Below, piece after piece: positions 12,823-24,538 of a stretch of 64,000 bases of DNA; the first letter of the stretch is position 1, and every line of letters begins with the position of its first letter. Made by a program: the position numbers and the translations under genes. The stretch covers positions 2,356,001 to 2,420,000 of the forward strand of contig CM073198.1 of assembly GCA_037042915.1 (NCBI GenBank), given 5' to 3'. A model generated the notes under the pieces. The model made no database searches and had not been told where the DNA came from. It saw only the letters and a list, made by a program, of their open reading frames with translations. This stretch comes from Auricularia sp. M13. Taxonomy: Eukaryota > Basidiomycota > Agaricomycetes > Auriculariales > Auriculariaceae.

Positions 12823-13761
12823 TTAGAACAGGCGGATCGGCTTGCCCATCGTCGACTTGATGTGCAGCGACTTGACGTTCTGCCAGTTCTTCTTGAGCAG
12901 CGACACAAGGAAGTTGATGCCTGAGCGCGTAAAATGTCAGTTTTGCCAAGAACAAGATAGCTGGGACAAGAAAACACGCACTCAGCATGACGTTGGCGAG
13001 CACCTGGTCCTCAGTCATGGCAACATGGCCGACGGCGACACCCAAGCACAGAACCTTCTTCAGCTGGAACTTGATCGTCGAGCGGACCTCAGTCAGCTTG
13101 TTGCCGAGGTCTTCGGCGGGCGAGACAGGCGTCGGGAACTTGCCAGCTGTTGCGCATGTCAGATATGCAACGGGTGTGAAGACGAGTCCGGACACACCCT
13201 TGGAGAGACCCGGACCAAGGAGACGAGGGATTTGCTTGATGAGCGCCTCAGAGGACAGGAAGGCGTCGTACTTCTTGGCGAGCTTCTTGACAAGCTTCTT
13301 GTTCTTGTTCAACCTGGGGGTGGCCGGTAAGCACATTGTACGAGCACCCTGAACCGCAGACACATACTTCTTCAAGTCGTCAACGGACATGTACTCGAGG
13401 TCAATCTGCTTAGCACGGTCGATGTCGTGCGCGTCGGCCAGAATGCAAATGCTCATGCGCGGGCGCGGGACGTTCGGGAGCCTGCAGCACACACGCACTC
13501 GTCAGCAAAATCATTCCTGAGCGCAAGACCAGCACGAGGACGCACTTGACGGTTCCCGAGAAACGCTTGTCACGCTGCGGGTCGTAGTTCTTGAGGCCAA
13601 TCTGGAGTTCGATCGTCTCGACGAACTTGCGCTTTTTCTCGCCGTTCGCGTCGGCGAGCAACTCGCGGACAGAGCCTCGCACGCTTGACACTGAGAGCTT
13701 GGAACTATTGCCAGGGTCAGGACGACGCGCGTAACGGCGGGGGACGACGCGCGCACCTCAT
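12823..13761 (-). CDS. RPL1: 60S ribosomal protein uL1 (L10a/Rpl1)
   Basis: Protein of the large-subunit L1 stalk, which helps release E-site tRNA. The order matches yeast Rpl1 exon by exon: [102 protein letters not shown], then [14 protein letters not shown] and a C-terminal GKPIRLF before TAA at 12823. Five short introns interrupt it. The first exon holds only ATG AG (start 13761). Joining it to the SVRGSVREL exon needs an AAG acceptor, so that junction is the least certain. Many introns in a short ribosomal protein gene are usual for basidiomycetes. Confidence 0.93.
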
Positions 13762-13943
13762 GCTAGAAAATCGTTAGTGGAACGGGTGGTCCAAGTTTTT
13801 GGCTTTCGGAACTGGGTTTGAATCCGGGGGTACTTTATAGTCATCACGCCGACTCGGAACCTTCGGTGCCGTTGAGGAAAATTCGGTTCTCCTGGACGCT
13901 CTCATGAACATCGTCGCAATACCAAGGTGCCCATAGTAGCTAT

Positions 13944-15280
13944 TCATATGAATCTAAGCTGAGAATGACGAAAGATAAATCCGAGAATTCGCAAAAAGGT
14001 TCCATTAGGAAGGACAACCCGCCTCAATCCATTCCTCCATGTGATCGACAATTTGCTCGCGAAGTTTCGCGAGGTAAGAAAGCCCTCCAGTTGGTCCCAA
14101 TCTGCATCGATAAAATTGGGTTTGTGGCACTGTGCGCGGGGAAGTGCTGTCCATGACTGACCCACAGGGATATGCAGCATGTTGTTCGGGTCGCCGTCGC
14201 CGTGGAAGACGACCTCGGCATCGAAGTTGTTGCTGTAACGTACTGGGGCTGGGTTCGAGGTGATCGGTGAGCTCATTGTCGTGAGGTTGAGGCGGGTGCT
14301 TGTCTCTAGGTCTGCTGAGGCGATAGCAGAGCCAGATCCACACGGCCACTCGTGTATGACACGCCTGTCACGATACTTTTGTCGCGACCCACTTCCATGC
14401 TGGAAAGAACGCCACTCGTTGCGATCACAGAAGAATACTGTGAGGAACGGATCGTGCTGGTTAATTCTGTTCTTCTCGATCTGCCCGAGTTTGTCGACAT
14501 CGGCGGTCATTCAGAAACGGTATTGCTAACCTTGACGGCGAGTGCGAGCTCGGCATTCCCGTGCGAAACCCAGTCGAGGGTTTCTTAGGCCGCCCTTCTA
14601 CTGCTCTCATTGCAGAAGGCTACTTCAATAGCCAGCGCGATGCTGTCGTTGGCAACACCTGCGAGTTTTACTAGCTCATCGGCTTGCTTGATCCTCATTC
14701 CAACGTTGCGAGACTGTGCGCCTCGAAATTTGACCAAGCTCATCGCTCTCTCACATGGCTTGAGTTTGTTGAACTTGGCATCGTTGGTTGCCCCAAGCTG
14801 GTCGGCGAATGACGCGGCTGCTGCGCGGACGGACTCGCGCACCGACGCTATGGTGGCCTCGTGGGGCAAGGTCGGGTCCCCGCATAGCAAGATCTGGCGG
14901 GTCTCCTTGTCGTAAGCAAGTCGCCACTTGGGCGCCAGTTGGCAGATTCAGCGTCAGTTTAACACATTCGGTCCAAGAGGGAAGAAGCGTACGAGACCAG
15001 GCGCTCAAATTCAGAAAGAGAGAACTCGCCGCAGAAGCAATATGGCCCATTGTCTATGCCTTGATGGTAGCGATGTACAGCGTCTTTGAATGCCGCCATA
15101 AGTTCATCAGCTCGGGCCATAGCAATGCCAGCTTCAGGCGGACTTGAGGACGGGGGTGCGAGCACGTGGGCGCCATCATATGCTTCATATGGCAATGGCT
15201 GAGCACCAAGTGAGCTCGTCGTGCTTTCGCGCGAATAGATGTGGACAAGGATTCAGCGTCAGAGGTGTCGCCGTGCATGT
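13944..15280 (-). pseudogene. Unknown fungal protein gene, apparently decayed (in-frame stop, 5' frame conflict)
   Basis: Coding character is clear, but the frame does not stay open. A 5' segment (about 15250-14990: LPYEAYDGAHVL, DELMAAFKDAVHRYHQGI) splices through GTACGC...AAG to WRLAYDKETRQILLCGD. It then runs through RIKQADELVK and ALAIEVAFCNES to an in-frame TAA at 14585-14587. Beyond the stop the same frame resumes with ETLDWVSHGNAELALAVK. A GTTAGC...GGGCAG intron then leads to IEKNRINQHDPFLTVFF and a tail ending near 13944. The layout resembles a family of fungal proteins of unknown function with a D...EV core, possibly nuclease-fold; that is a guess. No ATG in the 5' frame precedes the TGA at about 15265, which suggests a second lesion or a missed exon. 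The TAA could also be a sequence error. I cannot assign a function. Confidence 0.45.
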
Positions 15281-16053
15281 TGTGGCGGTGGTTGCAGGCG
15301 AGCGCGTGGGATGGGCAGGGGCGGACGGCGGGCGTGACGACGGGCTGGCAATGGACGGCGGACGGGCAGCGGTGGGTGAGCGAGCGGTTGATGACGGGCG
15401 AGCCTACGGGCAGCGCAGGCAACGGGTAGGCAACGGCGGACAGCGGGCGGACAAGGGCGGGCAGCAGCCGTAAGCGTCGAAGCGAGCGAACGGGCAGACG
15501 GAAAGGGCGGAGACAGCACAGACACTAGCGGGACCAGTGGCGACGGAGGCGGCGGCGTGCCAAGCGTTACCGTCAGGCTAAGGGAGTCCGCAACGGAGAC
15601 TAGCTGCAAATCGGCCTTCACGTTGTGCAGTCATGCACGAAGTCTCGCGCCACCCTCATCGTCAGCCATGGACAGTGACACCGCTAGTCTTCAGTCTGCC
15701 AAATCAACTAGATTTGAGGAGAGGCTCGCATGAGCAACACCAATAAGCGACCTGCGACCATCTTGCCCAGAGACTGGACGCTGCGATAAAGTATAAGCTA
15801 TAAATAAAAGATAGCAAAAAAAAAAAAAGCTGAAGCGGCAGATAAAGTGAAAGAATAAGCAATGCAAGAAACAATGCGGGAGCGAAGAATGGGGTAAAAT
15901 GGGGTGTTGGCGAAGATGAAGGCTGATGAAAACAAGGTCAGTAACGACAGAAGATACAGTGAATGACAACGAATGACAACGACACAGAACCCAAAATGAA
16001 CGGAAAACCCAGCATCCAGCATCACAAGCGACAGTAACCCGCCGACCGACGTT
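15281..16053. other. Intergenic, G/C-skewed tandem-like stretch and A-run
   Basis: No supported gene. From about 15290 to 15560 the plus strand is rich in GGGCGGAC- and GGCGAGCG-like words, a degenerate short-period repeat. A run of 13 A lies at about 15816-15828. The right end should be the 3' flank of the membrane-protein gene that ends at 16054. Confidence 0.4.
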
Positions 16054-18183
16054 TTACATTTTCCGGTCACCGCGCAGCAGTAGCGAGGGCGGCCGCGACG
16101 TGTTGTCATACGCGGGAGGCGCCTCGTGCAGAACGAGAGCCGGAGATGGCGAGTGCGAGCGCATCTGCGGTTCGTTGTTGACAGCTGCATATGCAGAAGA
16201 GGAGACTGTCTGTTCGTCGTACGGCAAACCAGTCGTCGATGAATGCTCCGACGACGCAAATGGATCGCTCTGAGAACGGGATCAGCATACGTAGAAGACG
16301 ACTTGAATCGAGCTGCGCACCGGACTCAACGAATGTGTACGAGCGAACGGCACTGGAGATGCGGTGCGGGAAGCTGCGCGAATAGATGCGGGTGTTGGTG
16401 GTCGTAAGCCTAGTTGTATTCCAGACATGGCGACCGAGGCAGGTGTCGTGGGCATCGTGAATGGCGATGCCAGCGCTCCAGGCGAAATAGGCGACATGAT
16501 AGATTCACGGTTATTTGAGATAGGTCCTGGTCGCCGCCTCCGCTGCTTGCGTTGGCGCAGCAGGATGAAGACGATAATTGCCAGTATGAGAAGCAGTGTG
16601 CCAAGAATCGCGCTGACTACTTCAACGACTGGGAATCTGTGGGAACACATTCAGCAACGACAAAAATGCACAGTTGTGCTTGCGCACTTGTGACCATGGT
16701 GAGCTGCTTGGTTATCGTTCGAGCCATTCTGAGCCCCCGCCGTCGTGGCAGGAGCGTCAGAGCTCGAGTGCGACGAATGAGAGGGAGGGGGTGCTGTTAC
16801 GCCACTGCAAGGCCCGTCAGAAAATGAATCTATATATCGTAACGGCCGGGCCTACCCAGGAGATGCCCCGTAGACAACCGCAGACGAGATACCAAGTGTG
16901 TTACCGCCAACGTTCGTTACGCGCAAGTGGTGTATGCCTTCGCTGAAACCGCGACCGACATAGAGGAGCTGCTGATCTTTCTCCCATGCCAAGTTGCGTG
17001 CCGAATAAACCTCCTCCGGGCCACCGTCTATGGAAACACTATAATCGCCGCAAGTTTTGCAGACACGCCCGCGAAGATCCACTGCGCTTCCGGAGAACTA
17101 GTGCAAGTTAATATCGTGACTGCCAGGTAGAGTGTCGACGAACATAAAGGGTCATGGTTGCGTCTTTTGTTGTCGTCACGCTGAAGACGCTTTAGCTGGC
17201 GCGCGCGCACTCTTAGAAAGTCATGAACGAACTGTGCACTTCCATCGGAATCCGGAAGGGGGTTACTCGAAGATGACCATTGTTCAGCTGCAGGCGCATA
17301 CTAAGGAGAACGTGAGCGAGAGTCAGTGCCTATCACATGAGCTTCACCTGAAACGCTGGTTCGAAGTCCTCGATCTGAACCGAATGCGACCCGTTGACTT
17401 CAGTATCAAGCACAACCTAAGGCACGCGTTAGGCACTGCTAACTCTGCATTGCGCAACTGCGGAGGGCGGGCGCACATAATCAATATCAAAGAAAGAAAG
17501 CCCAGGGTCGGCATTATTGGATGCATCTTTCACAACGAGAGTGTGGGGACCATCGTCGAGACCGTGGATGCTGTACAACGATTGGGCAAACTCTTCGTCC
17601 CCCTGGCCGTCAAATATGCGAGGCAAGCCGTTGTCCAGCGTCGCGCTATAGCGGTCTGAAGGCATATGTGCGTCAGACGCGCTGTATTTGTATAGACGAA
17701 GTGCGCACTATGGTTGGCCCGCTTTGCACCGAAGACTACGAAGACCAGTCAGTGTCGAGCACGCACACGACTGCTGCGGGACTGACCTGTGATGCCAGTC
17801 CCGTTCCAAGAAATCGTGGCACTGGCATCGTTGGAAGTCGTCAGAGTGAAGGTGCCCCCATTAGAGTATCTGGGCGCGTGTATAAGCCAGGAAAAGCCGA
17901 CGCCGGCGAGTCGTGCGCGCACTCAGCGAAGTGGGGGTCACTGCTCGAGCCCGCGCGCCATGCGCCCTTGTACGCGATCAAGGGCGAGATGTCGTCCAAC
18001 TGGACTGCCACGAGCATGGGGCTAGCGCTGCAGAGCCAGCAGGCAAGCAAAAGCGGACGACGACGCGGGCAGGGACGGGGAGGACAGAAAGGAAAAGAGA
18101 GACTGCAGGTGGCCGAGAGCAACCGCGTGATCCCGATAGTGTGACGGCGCAGGGCACTGCTGATGCCTCGGCGTTCCCACCAT
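16054..18183 (-). CDS. Single-pass membrane protein with tandem beta-sandwich-like ectodomains and PPxY tail
   Basis: No named family, but the layout is clear. A hydrophobic leader (LLLACWLCSASP) precedes VQLDDISPLIAYKGAW. The first ectodomain carries GGTFTLTTSNDASATISWNG, VVFGAKRANHS, and RIFDGQGDEEFAQSLYSIHG with DDGPHTLVVKDASN. The second has YSVSIDGGPEEVYSARN and FSEGIHHLRVTNVGGN. The two share a Y-S-x2-[ID]-x-G ... Q-x-LY ... G-x-H-x-L-x-V pattern, so they look like tandem copies. One transmembrane helix follows (VVSAILGTLLLILAIIVFIL), then an RQRKQRRRR stop-transfer and a Ser/Pro-rich cytosolic tail. After an intron the tail ends with EAPPAYDNTSR...GDRKM and a stop at 16054. PPAY is a PY motif of the kind bound by WW domains of Rsp5/Nedd4 ligases. 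The initiator is not resolved; the 5' limit is the nearest ATG, at 18183, which needs splicing into frame. Likely a plasma- or vacuolar-membrane receptor or sensor (inference). Confidence 0.7.
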
Positions 18184-18577
18184 CTTGGTCCGTCCAGTGT
18201 CCTCGTCAACCGCAAAACATCCAGAAATAGGAAACTACTGTCGTCCACACTATATCAATTCTTTGCGAGGAGGCATATACCCATGCGCAAAGTGTGCCTG
18301 GAAAATCCGGGGAGAAAGATGGTTTCCGCAGTCGGGTACAAAACCGGCAGTCGAACAACAGCAATTCCAAGACCGACATTGACTGCGCCTCGGGGAGTTG
18401 GCATTTGTTCCGTCAGATCCCACACTGCCGGTCAGCGTTCTCCGGAAAGGACAAACGCCTCTAGCCGTGGATCTCACAACTATACAACAAACCGTGTTGC
18501 AAATGCATTTCGCTGTATATCCTGTGATAAATACTCCTGAACGAGGAACGTCTGCGCTCCGTGATGTTCAACACAGC
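18184..18577. other. Intergenic between the deacetylase 3' end and the membrane-protein promoter
   Basis: No gene supported. It should carry the promoter of the membrane-protein gene to the left and the terminator region of the deacetylase gene to the right. I see no repeat or clear motif. Confidence 0.4.
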
Positions 18578-20536
18578 CTACGAGCCGCGTTGGCCTTCAG
18601 GGGCCCTCCAAACCTCGCGTCCGCGCACCCACGTGGCCAAAACGTACCCATCGCGGTCAAGGATGGCGAGATCAGCATCGGCTCCGGGGCGCAGCGTTCC
18701 TTTGCGCTTTTCTATGCCCAAGCACCTATAGAATGTCAGCGCGGCTGTACGCTGTGGAAAGGGCGGATGGTTACTTGGCAGGATGCAGGGTTGCACAGAT
18801 AATGGCTTCGGCCAGTGTTGCTCCAGTAAAATGTGCGAAGTTGCGAACACATGCACCAAGTGGAATGACACTGCCAGGTCAAAAGATCAGGACCTGCTCA
18901 GCGATTCCGATGGTAATGAAGAAGTACCGACCTTCCTGCCAACGTGTCCGTGCCCTCTACATAGAGTTTATGGCCTTCCTTGACCAGGCGTTTACCATAC
19001 CGCCATTCGTACGCTCCATCCTTCAGATTAGGATCAAGCATGGGTTGAGCTACGAATATGTTATGACGTTGTGCACCAGATCCAAGCACTGTGCTTACCG
19101 TCCGTGACAAGAATGCAGCCCTTGGGGTGAGCAGAGTACGCCAACTATGAGAGGCAGTAAGCAAGCATTCAGAATAGCGAACGAGCATCTACGCACGCGA
19201 ACAGAGTTGGGATGCGAGTGAATGCCGTCAACGATCATGCCATAGTACGGCCGCTCGAGCTGTTCAAAGTTTTCCGGGAGCTCCAAGGTCTGCTCGCCAG
19301 TCGGCGTCTGCGGGGGAGTGACAAGCTCGACATGCGCTTCGTCCGCGTACACCGTCGGCTTGCGGACGACCTGCTTGCGCGCGCGAGCCATTGCGACCTC
19401 GTCCGCGGTACGCATTTGGTCGCGGTGGGCATCCGGCGGGAGGTTCTGCTCCGGCAGGAAAGAGGCACCCAGCAGGCCGATGATACAGGGGTCGCGGTGG
19501 TGCAATTGCGGCATGGCGTTGAAGAGATGCGTGATGAGGCGCGCCCCACGGGTGACTGCACGAGTCGCAATAGCGGAATTTGCGGTACTGTATGACGATG
19601 AATACACAATCTCAAGGGTTGGCAATTGCGTGAAAACACACCTGTGTCCAATGGAGAACACAACGCCCCGCTTGACGAGCTCAGAGATGCAGTCGAGAAC
19701 ACCGTCGACTTCCGGAGCTGCTGTGATCACTTTGACACCAAAGCTATCACTTCCGTCCTCGCGCTCAAATCCGAGCTTCAAATTCTCCGGCCCATAGACG
19801 TCCTCGAACGTCTTCATGCCCTCTGTCGCTGGAAGCAGATAGCTCGATGCATGCGCGCCGCGCTTAGCGTCCTGCAGGAACGGTCCTTCCGCGTGCCAGC
19901 CAAGCAGATGGGCACCATTGGGCGAATGCATGGGCGCCAGGAGTGACAGCAGCTGTAAACGAGTGTGCATTAGAGCTACACTCAACGTGGTAACTAGATC
20001 ACTACCTTTGGGTACAACTGGCGTTCTTGCGTCTAACACATGCAATATGAGTTTGGTCGAGCGCACTTGCTCTCAACGTACAATGATCGTTGGCAGTAGG
20101 CTGGTCACGCCTGTCTCGACGATCTTGGTCGAGACCATTTGCAGGCCGTCCAAGTATGCCTGGTCGTTGCCGTCGTACACGCTGAAGTCGAATGCATATG
20201 CGCCGTTCAGTTGGATATCAATTAGGCCAGGGCTGGTACGAATGTCAACTGCGTGGGGTCAAGTCGAACCTCAACAGTCACAACGAACCTGAGGATGTTT
20301 CCTCCGAGGTCAATGGTGCGTGCAGGACGTTGCAGCTTGCCATAGAACACGCGCTGCAGATCGGTCAGGACGACGCAAAAGGAAACAGGATTGATTCAGA
20401 TTCGAGAGCGTACCTGCGAAGACACGATGGTCCCGGACCTCTCGTCAATCCAGAGGTCCTTTTTGGCGAGCGTGCCGTCCTCCTGGACTAGCAGGCAGTT
20501 CGTGAAGCAGACTAGGCCGTTGGCTGAGGTGCTCAT
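18578..20536 (-). CDS. nagA: N-acetylglucosamine-6-phosphate deacetylase
   Basis: Second step of cytosolic GlcNAc catabolism: GlcNAc-6-P to glucosamine-6-P plus acetate, used when chitin or cell-wall sugar is recycled. ATG is at 20536 (MSTSANGLVCFTNCLLVQED) and the stop at 18578. Family motifs in order: WHAEGPFLQDAKRGAH (metal-binding Glu), VVFSIGHR, RLITHLFNAMPQLHHRDP (metal His and HLFNAM), YYGMIVDGIHSHP, and ILVTD/A split by a 48-nt intron at about 19040-19090 that carries the catalytic Asp. Then come YVEGTDTLAGS, ATLAEAIICATLHPA and a C-terminal GADADLAILDRDG. All expected metal and catalytic residues are present. Several short introns break the gene. An insertion of about 40 residues (VTPPQTPTGEQTLE) between HLFNAM and VDGIHSHP is longer than in bacterial NagA. 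No GlcNAc kinase or deaminase gene lies beside it here. Confidence 0.92.
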
Positions 20537-21472
20537 TGTGGCGTATGGACAACGTGCGCTGCTGCCAGCACCATATGTATAGGTCTGTGGAAAGGAGTTG
20601 ATGCATCACTTCGGTGCGAATGCCGAAGGCCTTGCCATGTGGCGCGCTCACTGCATGCGCTCACTGGCAGACGCCAGCGGAAACACTCTGCACGCGATAG
20701 TCACACAGGGGCGCGTCCAGCTATATGATGTCTCGAGACACAAGAGTCTGCGGCTACTTGACTTCAGTTCCCGTCCGTCACTGACGGCGAGAGCAGCTGA
20801 AGGGCAGATGTACACGTGCGTGCGAAGCCTAGGCGCCTCTAGACGCGGGCCACGTAGTTGTATGGCATGAGCATATGCAGCAGCAGCAGCTTGCTCGCCT
20901 TAAGGCAATGAGTACTGCAGCCAAGGAGGTCTAGAAAGCCAATGTGCAGATATCGAGCTAACGCTGTACGTTACACGCTGTTCATTTCCGCGGTAGGCCC
21001 GAGGGGAGTGGTTGTCGTCAATCTCGTTCAGGTGTCTACGACGTACGTATAACGGGTGGCCGAGAGAAATTGAGGCCTGTATCGCACGATGCGAGGAGTA
21101 GAAAGCGGACTTGCAAACCGCGTTTCAGCGCGCGCGCGAAATGGAGTCTACGACTTCTATGTGGGTAGTCCTGAAGGGGGAATCTGTAGAGATGCAGTAA
21201 GGCAGGTAGAATACAACCATGCTCCATGGTCCACAAACAAGAGCTCTTGGTGGCAACAGAAAGGGTAAGTAAAGGGCGAATATTAGAAAAATGAACGGTG
21301 GGAGGCGCGTCACTTAAGTATGCAGGGGGGGGTAACAGATGATGGTTGCAGCGGTGGTGGTGCAGAGAGATTCAACGCGTAACACGTAACAAAAATGTCT
21401 ACGATGCGCAGAGGATGGGATTGATAAAGATAAAAAGCGAGCGAGTGTCAGATTTGAAGTGAGCGGGAGGGG
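20537..21472. other. Intergenic between nagA start and the disordered-protein stop
   Basis: About 0.9 kb without a supported gene, holding the nagA promoter and the 3' end of the gene at 21473. There is a (CAG)4 run near 20880-20892 and a G-run near 21325. No open frame has family features. Confidence 0.45.
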
Positions 21473-24417
21473 TTAGAAGGCGCCAGGCCTCGCGATGGGC
21501 GGCGTCATGACGAACGCGGTGTGCCCGGAGCCCAGGCTGTTCGCGGTGTCGCGCCGCGCCTCGTACGACGGGTCACGCGACGGCACGGGCGGCGGTGGGA
21601 GCGGCAACTCGGCGTCCTTGCCGCCGCCAACGAAGCTCATGCCCTTGCGCATGCGCTCCGCCTCGTACGACTCGCGTGCACTGAGCGGTTGCCCATGGTC
21701 AAACAGGTCCGACACCGGCCGCCGCATGCTCTTGCTCGGCGTGGGCGGGGCAGGAGTCGGCTTGTTCCTGTCCGCACGATCCTGCTTCGAGGGCGACTCC
21801 GGCGGCGAGGTCGGCGGCGTGCGCACATCCGCCGACGTCTTGCGCTCCAGCCTGTAGCGATGCACGCTCTTTGGCGGGGGACTGGGAGCGCGCGAGCTGG
21901 CGTGACTTGTTTCGCGCTGCACATGCCTCTCAGGCTTGCTCAGCGTCCTCGAGCGCTTGCTCGGTTCCCGCTCCATCCTCTTCGATCCCTTGGAAGGCTC
22001 GCGCTCTGGTTTCGTCGCCCGCGAACTCGTGCGACGCCGTTGTTCAGGCGCGGGTGCGACCACAGGCTCAGGTTCAGGGTCAACCTGCGCCGGGCCGACA
22101 GGTACCACCTCCCACTCCTCACCGTCCACGGTAAGCAACTGACGATGAACCACTTGCGGACTATCCGTTGCGCCGGACGCGTACTTGGCCATCACCAGCG
22201 TCGTCGGGTCCTGCGTTGGTGTAGAGCGCGCCGACCCGTTCGGCGACTGCGTCGTGGCCGGCGATCGCGGCTGCATGTTGGGGGACACATTCGGCGCTGG
22301 CTTGCGCGATATCCGTCGCTCAGACTTGTCCGAGTCAGTTCGTGTGCTTGTTGATGCTGGACGCGTAATGGGAGCAGACGCGGGCGCGGGAGCGGGAGCC
22401 GCAGGAGGGCTGAAAATAGCGGACAACGGACGTCGCGCAGAGGGAACTTCAGGCGATGACAAAGCCCGCTGTGGTTCCGGCGCCCCCACAGGGAGAGGCG
22501 GCAAAGGCGGCGGAGTCGCCGCACGGAGTTTCTCCAGTTGTTCCTCAGGGTTGGGCGTCGGCGCACTTGGGTTAATGACCTGCAACTGGTGGAGTGACGA
22601 TGTGCTTCCCGTAGCAGCGGTGTCCGAGTATATGGATTCTATTTGGAAGCGTCCCGTGGGCGGCGGTGGCAACGCAGCAGGTGCAGCGCGTGGCGTTGAC
22701 GACGGCTCTGTCTGTGCGTACTCGTCCGGATTGGATATCATTAAATTGCCAATGAAGTACTGCGCGTCTGGCGACGAGCGTCCTTCAGAAGGCGGCGGAG
22801 GCGGCGGTTCCACAAGGCGGGGAAGTTGCATGATGGGTTCGGACACAGATTCAGTTATTGGCGGTGGAGACGCGACCCTGGCACCATCGTGCCGCGTGTC
22901 CTCCGGTTGTTGCTGACGATCGTACTCTAGTTCTGCTGGGGGCGGGACGCGGCGTGCTTTCGACGGAGATGGCGACCGTCGCTCTGGCTGCGTCGGAGCG
23001 GTTCCGCTGGAGTTGTTATGGGTCAGATACGGCGGCGATTGCGGTTGCGAGTGCGGGGAGAAGGCATGCGCAGCAGATTCAGTTGGCGTCACGACGCCGA
23101 AAGCAGCGGGGCGCGCACTGGGACTGCCATCGTTACCGCGGCGCGCGACGACCATGGACGGCTCCGGCGAGTGCTTTGCGAGACTGAGCTTCTTCGCAAG
23201 TTTGCCCAGAACGCTCATCCGTTTGGCGGGCGGCGGTGCCGGCGCGGCAGCGATGCTGACAGGGCGCGGCCTGCCGTTGGGCGCCGCAAGTGATGCCGTC
23301 GAAGCAGAGGGTCCTGCGAAGGCTTGGCCGCCAATGTCCTCGGTCTCGGACCGCGACGAGAATAGATTGCGGAAGCCACGATTCTGCGAGTTGCGCTTGG
23401 AGAGCTTGCGTGCGATACGAGGCTGCTCTGGGACGTGCAGCGTCGTGACTGACTGGGACAGCGGCGAGGGCGTCATGCGCGACGAGCCATACGGAACAGT
23501 CGCGCTTCGTGTCATGGGATCGTTTCGTGTCTTCGGGCAAAGCACGTGTCAGCACGTGCTACGACGATGCGGAGGTCTGAGATCGACACACACCTCGTCA
23601 GTGGGGGTGGTATTGGGGCTCTTGCGACGCAGTTTGCCATTGGAAGGCTGAGGGAAGCGGGCACCGAGGCCGTCCTCCGGCTGCAGATGATCGGGCGAGG
23701 ACTGGGTCTCCAGGGCGGCCGGCGAGAAGGAGAGCTGGCGGGTGGGCTTCTTGTTCTCATCGGGCGTCGCGACCTCGGGCGTGCTTGGAAATGCGGGGAA
23801 ATTGGGCGAGAATACGGACGGGGCGCGGGTCTCGTTCTTGGGCGAGAGATGCTATGACGGGAGTCAGCCATGATCACGGCAGCCGGCGCAGGGTGGTACG
23901 CGCATGGTTGACGTAGTACTTGGGCCCGACTGGGTTGAATATTTCGTATTTCTTGTACACGGGGTTGGCGGTCGCGACGGCCCATGTGCGCGACTGGGGC
24001 GGCATCTGCTGGGCGGGCCGCTGGATGGGCGGCGCGGGGCCTGGCGGGGCGTGCTGGTCGTCGGGCTCGGGCGACGGGGCGCGCGAGTCGTCGGGCGTGC
24101 CGCGTGCGCGCTGCTCGCGCTCGCGCTGTGCCCTGAGCTCGCGGGCGCGGACGAGCTCCTCGATGTGCATGTCGACGCCGCGGAAGGACTTGCGGCTCCA
24201 GCGCGACTTTTTGGAGGCGCGGCGCTCGAGCTCGACGCGCTCGAGCTGGCGGTAGTACTCCTCGAGCTCGTCCGGCGGCGCGGGGCCAGAGACGGTCATC
24301 TGCGGGCGGCGCCATGCGGCCGGTGAGCACTTGCCGCGCCTTTGTACGCTGCAGACGGGGCGCACGGACCTCCTGGAACGGCTCTGGCTGGGCATACGGT
24401 GTCAGTGCGGCGGCCAT
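21473..24417 (-). CDS. Long Pro/Ser-rich disordered protein, function unknown
   Basis: ATG at 24417 (MAAALTPYAQPEPFQE) splices through an intron ending CCCGCAG to MTVSGPAPPDELEEYYR. This is followed by a charged helix (QLERVELERRASKKSRW, HIEELVRARELRAQRERE) and a short conserved-looking block, NPVYKKYEIFNPVGPKYYVN. Further introns lead to about 690 residues of nearly pure low complexity: PPPPP runs, KLAKKLSLAKHS, DPTTLVMAKYASG, a basic REPSKGSKRMEREPSKRSR repeat, and C-terminal SGHTAFVMTPPIARPGAF, with the stop at 21473. The basic and SP-rich composition suggests a phosphorylated scaffold, perhaps linked to cytoskeleton or polarity. That is inference only. It shares a 121-bp divergent promoter with the NOP6-like gene. 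Confidence 0.75.
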
Positions 24418-24538
24418 GGTGCACAGAAAGAGTGGGGCTCAGTCCCCGCAGCGGCACTCTCTGGCGCTGGTCCGAGAAGCGCCTTTGCCGGCCCAAGCCG
24501 CGTGCTGCAGCGGCGCAGCCCAGACTGCTAAACTCCGG
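24418..24538. promoter_or_regulatory. Short divergent promoter between the disordered-protein gene and NOP6
   Basis: The two ATGs face away from each other across only 121 bp, so core promoter elements and 5' leaders must overlap. No TATA box is evident. Confidence 0.6.

Noticed and set aside
13762-13943. Conserved ribosomal-protein promoter box upstream of uL1
   Set aside because: No clear Homol-D/E or similar motif could be found in the short upstream region.
14050-14200. Very short (about 32-36 nt) intron in the tail of the unknown gene near GTCAGT...CACAG
   Set aside because: Below the intron size seen elsewhere in the window, and the frame stays open if it is retained.
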